NCBI GenBank assembly: GCA_031271065.1
Contig: JAISWP010000194.1
Coordinates: 1 to 11,138, forward strand
Source: Synergistaceae bacterium
GTDB lineage: Bacteria; Synergistota; Synergistia; Synergistales; Synergistaceae
DNA length: 11,138 nucleotides
Direction of reading: 5' to 3'
In this document: positions 6,877 through 11,138 of the stretch, in pieces
Layout: every line of letters starts with the position of its first letter
How positions within the stretch are numbered: the first letter of the stretch is position 1
Translations under genes and position numbers: made by a program
The notes under the pieces: generated by a model
The model's database searches: none
Told to the model about the DNA's origin: nothing
The model's input: only the letters and a program-made list of their open reading frames with translations

Positions 6877-8708
6877 TGAACGGCGAACCATCGTACAAAC
6901 CAAAATGGGCCCGCGAAATTGAACGGTTCATGCCGATAAAGACGCAGTTCGTGCTTTACGGCAACGTTAACGACGTGTACCCCGCCGATATATCCGGCGT
7001 CACGGTGACACTGGGAATGGCGGACTATCTCAGGGAACTGCTGGCCGGGCACGGCTACGCCATCGTGGCGAAATACGAGCCGGCCGGCGGTTTTTCTCTG
7101 TTATCCGGCGACGCCGATACCTTCACGCGCCTGACCGGCGAAAAACCGGACGGCAGAGGCGTTCCGAGCTGCTCGCTGGAGAAAGCCTCAGAGGCGGCCT
7201 CGCGTCTCGTCTCGAACGCCGAGTGCCGGACCGCGCTGATTTTGCGCTTCGCGTCGAGAGTGGAGGATCTCAACGGCGAGACGGCCGCGCTGAAATTCTT
7301 CTACGACTTGTTCAGGCTGTCGATGGATTCGTCACCTAAGGCATCACGAGACGAAACAGGCGCTGTCAAGCCCATGTACAACCCAATTTTCTGGATAATG
7401 GACAAGGAAAACGATCTGCCCCCCTGGTACACTCTGGACAATCCGAGGGTGCGCGTTCTGCCGGTTCCACGCCCAGACAGCGACATCAGAAACCGCATCA
7501 TCGAGGCGGTATCCCCCAAGATGGACGGCTACGCGGAGACGCGCCCGAGCGCGGCCAGGGATATTCTCGCCATATTCAGGGATCAGACGACCGGGCTTCT
7601 GGCCTCTGAGATAACGTCAATAGCGCAAATGGCGCGTCACGAGGGAATAAAATTCTCCCGCGTCGACGACGCCATACGGCGGTACAAGCTCGGCATACAG
7701 GAAAATATGTGGGAAAAACTGGACAGCGAAAAAATCAGAGGGGCGGAAGCGTTTCTGTCCTCGCGCGTCATGGGGCAGGAGAGGGCTGTACGCCACGCAT
7801 CCGACATATTGAAGCGCTCCCGTTTCAACCTCTCGGGCTCTCAGTTCTCGCGATATTCGCAGCGGCCCAAGGGAGTTCTGTTCCTCGCCGGCCCCACCGG
7901 AGTCGGCAAGACTGAACTCGCCAAAGCCGTAACCGAACTGGTCTTCGGTTCCCCAACTCATTACATCCGGTTCGACATGAGCGAGTTCGGACAGGATCAT
8001 TCGAACCAGCGGCTCGTCGGCGCGCCCCCCGGCTACGTGGGGTACGACGTCGGCGGAGAGCTGACGAACGCCATCAAGCAGAACCCGTTCTCGGTGGTGC
8101 TGTTCGACGAGATCGAAAAGGCCCACCCGAGGATACTCGATATCTTCCTGCAAATACTGGACGACGGGCGTCTCACTTCAGGACGGGGAGAGACGGTGTA
8201 TTTTTCGGAGAGCGTGATAATCTTCACCAGCAATTTAGGCATGTTCGAGTCCCTCCCGGATGGAACCAAGCGCGCGCGGGTGACGTCCGACATGCCGTAC
8301 GGAGAAATAGCGCGCTCCATAGGCGACGCGATCGACGACTTCTTCAAATACAGGATAAATCGTCCCGAGATATTGAACCGCATCGGCAAAAACATCGTGG
8401 TGTTCGACTTCATACGGGGTGAGACGGCCCGCAAAATATTCGACAGAATGCTTTGCAACGTAAAATTCCGGCTGGAGGATAACTGGGGCATCAAAATAGA
8501 CTTCGACGAGCCGTCCCTCGAAAGGACACGCGATCTGGTCTGCTCGGATCTTTCCATGGGAGGGCGCGGCATAGGCAGCGCGATGGAGACGATCATAATG
8601 AACCCCCTTTCCAGGGCTCTCTGCGAGATGCCCGACCCGTCGGGCAGGTACCTCGTAATACGCGGCGTCAGAGAAACCTCATCGGGCTGGGAACTGGAAG
8701 TCAGATGA
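6876..8708 (+). CDS. AAA+ ATPase, ClpB/ClpA D2-like, with divergent N-terminal half
   Basis: This is a 610-residue ATPase. The C-terminal half (about 290-585) is a canonical Clp/Hsp100 D2-type AAA+ module: Walker A GPTGVGKT (339-346), the GAPPGYVGYDVGG segment including the pore loop (383-394), Walker B VVLFDE (407-412), sensor 1 in FTSN (to 453), the arginine finger in RPEILNRI (R502) and a sensor-2-like GGRGIG (562-567). No ClpB middle coiled coil and no IGF/IGL ClpP-docking loop is seen, so it is not an ordinary Clp protease subunit or disaggregase. The N-terminal half lacks Walker motifs. It opens with an IERFMPIKTQFVLYGN stretch and carries a NPIFWIMDKEND...NPRVRVLPVPRPD segment that resembles the distal part of an AAA domain, so I infer a degenerate first ATPase module. 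ATG 6876 overlaps the preceding stop as TGATG; GTG 6873 is an alternative. It may remodel a partner protein, possibly the radical SAM protein's substrate. Confidence 0.9.
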   Translation: MNGEPSYKPKWAREIERFMPIKTQFVLYGNVNDVYPADISGVTVTLGMADYLRELLAGHGYAIVAKYEPAGGFSLLSGDADTFTRLTGEKPDGRGVPSCSLEKASEAASRLVSNAECRTALILRFASRVEDLNGETAALKFFYDLFRLSMDSSPKASRDETGAVKPMYNPIFWIMDKENDLPPWYTLDNPRVRVLPVPRPDSDIRNRIIEAVSPKMDGYAETRPSAARDILAIFRDQTTGLLASEITSIAQMARHEGIKFSRVDDAIRRYKLGIQENMWEKLDSEKIRGAEAFLSSRVMGQERAVRHASDILKRSRFNLSGSQFSRYSQRPKGVLFLAGPTGVGKTELAKAVTELVFGSPTHYIRFDMSEFGQDHSNQRLVGAPPGYVGYDVGGELTNAIKQNPFSVVLFDEIEKAHPRILDIFLQILDDGRLTSGRGETVYFSESVIIFTSNLGMFESLPDGTKRARVTSDMPYGEIARSIGDAIDDFFKYRINRPEILNRIGKNIVVFDFIRGETARKIFDRMLCNVKFRLEDNWGIKIDFDEPSLERTRDLVCSDLSMGGRGIGSAMETIIMNPLSRALCEMPDPSGRYLVIRGVRETSSGWELEVR

Positions 8709-9316
8709 ACGTCCTGTGTCACATGATCCACTTCCCTGTCCGCTCGCTGGGGCCGGGAATGAGGATAGGGTTCTGGTTTCAGGGCTGTTCCATACACTGT
8801 TCAGGCTGCGTCACAAAAGAGAGCTGGGATTTCGACGAATCCCGCGCCCGCGATCTGGACGAAATAATAGAATGCGTGAGCCGTTTCCAGCGTTCCGGGA
8901 CCATGACCGACGGGCTCACGATATCCGGAGGCGAACCGTTCGACCAGCCGGATGCCCTGATGGCGCTGCTCAGACAGGTCAACGCGATGGGGATGGATGA
9001 CATTCTCATCTATACCGGTTACGCCGCGGGAGAGATCTCGCGGCGGCTTCCCGAATTGCCCGGCCTCGCGTCGGCGATGGTCGGCGGGCCTTTCGAGGCG
9101 GGCAATTTGACGGACTCGACATGGAAGGGGTCCGAAAACCAGACGTTCCATCTGTTCAGGGAAAAATTTCGCGGGCGGTACGATCCCTGGCTGAGCGGCA
9201 CAAGACGCGCGCTCCAGTACGTGCGCGGAAACGGCGGCGGATTTCTGATCGGAGTTCCGAGACAGAACGACGTGGAAAGATTGAGGGGAAAGGCTGATTT
9301 ATTGTTAGGGTCATAA
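8705..9316 (+). CDS. Radical SAM protein, NrdG/PflA activase-like
   Basis: This 203-residue protein has the radical SAM cluster motif CX3CX2C (C28, C32, C35, in GCSIHCSGC), the SAM-binding ISGGEPF (73-79) and a YTGY (103-106) typical of anaerobic ribonucleotide reductase and pyruvate formate-lyase activating enzymes. It would bind one 4Fe-4S cluster and cleave S-adenosylmethionine. It is longer than typical NrdG, with a C-terminal extension (about 130-203) containing TWKGSENQTF and lacking further cysteine clusters. No glycyl-radical enzyme is encoded nearby, so an nrdG or pflA name is not justified. ATG overlaps the AAA+ stop as ATGA, implying translational coupling and joint function. Its last nine codons and stop lie inside a 109-bp repeat, so the native C-terminus may have been altered by that element. 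Substrate unknown. Confidence 0.88.
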   Translation: MNVLCHMIHFPVRSLGPGMRIGFWFQGCSIHCSGCVTKESWDFDESRARDLDEIIECVSRFQRSGTMTDGLTISGGEPFDQPDALMALLRQVNAMGMDDILIYTGYAAGEISRRLPELPGLASAMVGGPFEAGNLTDSTWKGSENQTFHLFREKFRGRYDPWLSGTRRALQYVRGNGGGFLIGVPRQNDVERLRGKADLLLGS

Positions 9317-9395
9317 AGGGTAATGACTAAAGCACTGATAGAGTCTGTGTTCCAGAACCGTCAAATTTCGTTTTGGCGATTTAATCAGCGTTTCC
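9287..9395 (+). repeat. 109-bp inverted-repeat-ended element, copy 1
   Basis: The ends GGAAAGGCTGATTTA (9287-9301) and TTAATCAGCGTTTCC (9381-9395) are inverted repeats matching at 13 of 15 positions. A second copy of the same length and orientation lies at 10758-10866; hand alignment gives about 84 identical positions of 109 with no gap, the best-conserved parts being the ends, GGGTAA near the middle and AATTTCGTTTT. Outside the core, GATTGA on the left (9281 region) and TTAATC on the right extend the symmetry. It resembles a small non-autonomous palindromic repeat or MITE; no protein is encoded. It covers the 3' end of the radical SAM gene and may also act as an operon-internal RNA structure. 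Confidence 0.75.
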
Positions 9396-9401
9396 TTAAT
9401 C

Positions 9402-9430
9402 TTCACTCTTCAGGCATCTAACGATAAAAT
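9402..9430 (+). promoter_or_regulatory. Candidate promoter for the FHA-PP2C pair
   Basis: TTCACT (9402-9407, four of six to consensus) and TAAAAT (9425-9430, five of six) are 17 bases apart, starting seven bases after repeat copy 1. A start near 9437 would give a short leader to the GGAGGAGG ribosome binding site at 9465-9472. The spacing is right but the -35 is weak; read-through from the radical SAM gene is also possible. Confidence 0.35.
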
Positions 9431-9479
9431 CAATCTTTCATGAGGCCCGCGTTGGCGTGATTTGGGAGGAGGCGCATCA

Positions 9480-9950
9480 ATGGAACTGATAAAACGCTGT
9501 CCGGCCTGCGGGGACGAAAACCCGGCGTCCGAGGTCGTCTGCCGGGTCTGCATGGCTGACATCTCATCTATCGCGCCGGTTCCCGAGGGAGAACCGGAAA
9601 AAGACCCCCCCAGCGAGGAGGTACCGCTCGACAGCGGCGACCGGACGATGAGATCACCGGATGTTCTCACCCTCCACCGGATATCCGACGGACGGGCAGT
9701 CCCCGTGACGAGCGGAAGCGTGATCGGGCGCTCAGGCGACTCCGGGAAGTTCTTCAGCGACATGCGTACCGTGTCGCGGCAACACGCAAGAGCCATATTT
9801 GCCGACGGCGCGTGGTCCATCGAGGATCTCGGGTCGACGAACGGCACATGGCTCAACGGGCGGCGGATGGAGCCCGGCAGGGCTTACCCGCTCAAAAAGG
9901 GAGACACGCTCTCCCTTTCTCTCGCCTGCGAGATGAGGGTCGTGTCATGA
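9480..9950 (+). CDS. Zinc-ribbon and FHA-domain protein
   Basis: This 156-residue protein begins with a small zinc ribbon (CPAC at 7-10, CRVC at 21-24), then an acidic, proline-rich linker (about 32-60) and an FHA domain (about 62-150). The FHA signature is complete: GRS (83-85), SRQH (99-102) and LGSTNGTWLNG (117-127), including the arginine, serine and asparagine that contact phosphothreonine in characterised FHA domains. It should read phosphothreonine made by the two upstream kinases, probably recruiting a partner. The linker holds its own Thr/Ser (T56, S59) that could be a phosphorylation site, as in other bacterial FHA regulators. ATG 9480 is chosen because GGAGGAGG lies seven bases before it; an upstream in-frame TTG (9462) precedes that site. 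Its stop overlaps the phosphatase start as ATGA. Confidence 0.92.
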   Translation: MELIKRCPACGDENPASEVVCRVCMADISSIAPVPEGEPEKDPPSEEVPLDSGDRTMRSPDVLTLHRISDGRAVPVTSGSVIGRSGDSGKFFSDMRTVSRQHARAIFADGAWSIEDLGSTNGTWLNGRRMEPGRAYPLKKGDTLSLSLACEMRVVS

Positions 9951-10723
9951 ACGTCACGTTCATAACGCACAGAGGCGTGGTGAGAACCGAGAATCAGGAC
10001 GCCGTCTGCGTGTCCGCCGCCGTGAGGACAGGCGACATGACGTCGCCGGAGGCGTTCACGGTAACGGAATACCCTTTAACACTGGCGGTTATCGACGGCA
10101 TGGGCGGATACGAAGGGGGCCGTCTCGCGGCCCGAGTGCTGGCAGAGACGTTTTCCGAGGCGGTTTCTCAAAAAATATTCCCAAATTCTTTCGATCCCGC
10201 CGCGGACGAGGACGCGCTGCGCCGCATCCTCACCGAAGCTTCGGCCAGGATGCGGTTCGAAGCCGACGCGGTTCCCAGCCTCTCCGCGATGGGCGCGGCG
10301 GTCGCCGGAATAGTCCTGAGGGAGCGCGGGGTTACGGCGTTCAACTGCGGCGACTGCCGCGCCTATCGCGTATCAGGCGGAGAGACTGAGCGCCTGACGA
10401 GGGACCATTCGATCGTACAAGCCCTGTTCGAGCGCGGGGACATAGACGAGGAAGGAATGAGGACGCACCCCAGAAAAAACGTCATGACGAGCGCCGTGAC
10501 GGCGGGAGAACAGGAAGAGCCGGATATCTTCGTAAGAGGGGTTTCACGGATCGCCTCCGACGCTTTCTTCATATGTTCCGACGGCGTGTGGGAGGCCCTG
10601 TCCGGCGCGGAATTGAAGACGCTTCTCGCGAATTCGTCCCCGGAAACGGCCGCCGCTCTGTTTCGCGCGCTGATGGCGTCCGGATGTAAGGATAACGTCT
10701 CATTCATCCTGGCGGCGCGGTAA
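9947..10723 (+). CDS. PP2C-family Ser/Thr protein phosphatase
   Basis: This 258-residue protein is a stand-alone PP2C (PPM) phosphatase. Metal-binding motifs are intact: RTENQD (13-18, D18), VIDGMGG (48-54, D50 and G51), NCGDCRAYR (133-141, D136), FFICSDGVWEALS (207-219, D212) and KDN (248-250, D249). The usual Gly-Thr-Thr of motif 'MGTT' is Gly-Ala-Ala here (MGAAVAG, 115-121), and GDSR is GDCR. It would use two Mn/Mg ions to remove phosphate from Ser/Thr and so reverse the kinases. It is soluble, with no membrane segment. ATG 9947 overlaps the FHA stop by four bases, so reader and eraser are made together; a longer in-frame extension back to 9812 would duplicate FHA coding sequence and is rejected. 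Known analogues are PppA of T6SS and Stp/PstP. Confidence 0.94.
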   Translation: MNVTFITHRGVVRTENQDAVCVSAAVRTGDMTSPEAFTVTEYPLTLAVIDGMGGYEGGRLAARVLAETFSEAVSQKIFPNSFDPAADEDALRRILTEASARMRFEADAVPSLSAMGAAVAGIVLRERGVTAFNCGDCRAYRVSGGETERLTRDHSIVQALFERGDIDEEGMRTHPRKNVMTSAVTAGEQEEPDIFVRGVSRIASDAFFICSDGVWEALSGAELKTLLANSSPETAAALFRALMASGCKDNVSFILAAR

Positions 10724-10757
10724 CGTCCATTGGGGGCTTTGGGGAGGATACCGTCAA

Positions 10758-10866
10758 GGAAAGGCTGATTTATCGTCCGTGGCCTGAAGGGTAAAGATTA
10801 AAACCCCGATAGAACCCGCATTCCGAAATCGCCGAATTTCGTTTTAGCGATTCAATCAGCCTTTCC
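10758..10866 (+). repeat. 109-bp inverted-repeat-ended element, copy 2
   Basis: This is the second copy of the element at 9287-9395, in the same orientation. Its ends are a perfect 13-bp inverted repeat, GGAAAGGCTGATT (10758-10770) and AATCAGCCTTTCC (10854-10866). TCAA flanks it on both sides (10754-10757 and 10867-10870), which could be a four-base target duplication. It sits between the convergent phosphatase and TonB-receptor genes, 34 bases after the phosphatase stop, and may help end transcription from both sides. An internal AATCGC/GCGATT pair (about 10827-10852) suggests a folded RNA. Confidence 0.75.
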
Positions 10867-10881
10867 TCAATCAGCGATTAC

Positions 10882-11138
10882 TTAAAACTCCATATCCAGC
10901 GTCATATAAAACGAACGTCCTTCCACAGGATACCAGAGCATACGGGAGGGGCCGCTGTAGCCGTCGGGGCGGAGCAGCCATCCTTCCGCGTCGTTGAACA
11001 GGTCGTTCACTCCGAGCGTCATACGCATCGTTGGGCTGAAGTTATACTTTACCCCCAGATTTATAAGATTCCTCTTGTCGAAGAGCTGCTTCTCCGCCAT
11101 ATCCGCGTAATTCGAGCCCACGTACTGATATTCCGCGA
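10882..11138 (-). CDS. TonB-dependent outer-membrane receptor, C-terminal fragment
   Basis: The gene runs off the right edge; only about the last 85 residues are visible, and the frame is open to the window end, so the GTG at 11121 is not a start. The fragment shows the final beta-strands of a TonB-dependent barrel: LINLGVKYNFSP, MRMTLGVNDLFND, then YPVEGRSFYMTLDMEF. The VNDLFND (usual N-L-F-D) and EGR-FY motifs and a terminal phenylalanine, needed for outer-membrane insertion, are typical of the family. The ligand cannot be told. It is convergent with the phosphatase and separated by repeat copy 2, so it is probably not part of the kinase/AAA+ system. It shows that the host is diderm. Confidence 0.85.
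   Translation of the reverse strand, partial: AEYQYVGSNYADMAEKQLFDKRNLINLGVKYNFSPTMRMTLGVNDLFNDAEGWLLRPDGYSGPSRMLWYPVEGRSFYMTLDMEF

Noticed and set aside
8705..9316. Bona fide nrdG (anaerobic ribonucleotide reductase activase)
   Set aside because: No nrdD in the window, longer C-terminus, and overlap with an AAA+ gene; only family-level assignment is supportable.
9812..9946. Upstream start for the phosphatase within the FHA gene
   Set aside because: The frame is out of register with the real FHA coding sequence and adds no PP2C-family residues; ATG 9947 gives the usual PP2C N-terminus and an ATGA overlap.
418..10723. Type VI secretion gene cluster
   Set aside because: Kinase, PP2C and FHA recall T6SS control genes, but no Tss structural gene is present and the AAA+ protein lacks the two-ring ClpV layout.
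10724..10757. Remnant coding sequence reading on into repeat copy 2
   Set aside because: An open frame exists through the element but has no start, ribosome binding site or recognisable protein.
9287..10866. CRISPR repeats
   Set aside because: Only two diverged 109-bp copies separated by 1.36 kb with genes between them; no regular short repeat/spacer pattern.

Overview
This window comes from a GC-rich bacterial chromosome. Codon use favours ATA (Ile) and AGG/AGA (Arg), and strong GGAGG ribosome binding sites are common. The right edge carries the C-terminal end of a TonB-dependent outer-membrane receptor, so the host has an outer membrane. The combination of high GC, ATA/AGG codons and an outer membrane would fit a member of Synergistota, but that is only an impression; no rRNA or housekeeping marker is present to test it.

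Layout. Bases 1-417 hold no convincing gene. They contain an inverted repeat built around TTGACA boxes, with a good leftward promoter, followed by a run of strong hairpins just ahead of the first gene. Seven same-strand genes then fill 418-10723: two paralogous membrane-anchored Ser/Thr protein kinases (418-2772 and 2979-5369), a membrane-anchored coiled-coil protein (5395-6876), a ClpB-D2-type AAA+ ATPase with an apparently degenerate N-terminal ATPase-like module (6876-8708), an NrdG/PflA-type radical SAM protein (8705-9316), a zinc-ribbon plus FHA-domain protein (9480-9950) and a PP2C-family phosphatase (9947-10723). The last feature, on the minus strand and convergent, is the truncated TonB-dependent receptor (10882-11138).

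How the genes may work together. The second kinase, coiled-coil protein, AAA+ protein and radical SAM gene are tightly packed, with overlapping stop/start codons and a possible 10-codon coupling ORF. FHA and PP2C form a second overlapping pair. Kinase writers, an FHA phosphothreonine reader and a PP2C eraser make a complete phosphosignalling circuit. That circuit appears to control, or be built around, an AAA+ machine and a radical SAM enzyme at the membrane. The set recalls the PpkA/PppA/Fha control module of type VI secretion and the kinase/PP2C (TerY-P) conflict systems, but no T6SS structural gene and no vWA/TerY gene is visible. The radical SAM/AAA+ pairing is the unusual core.

Two copies of a 109-bp element with terminal inverted repeats (9287-9395 and 10758-10866, about 77% identical without gaps by hand count) bracket the FHA-PP2C pair in the same orientation. 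The first copy supplies the last codons and the stop codon of the radical SAM gene.
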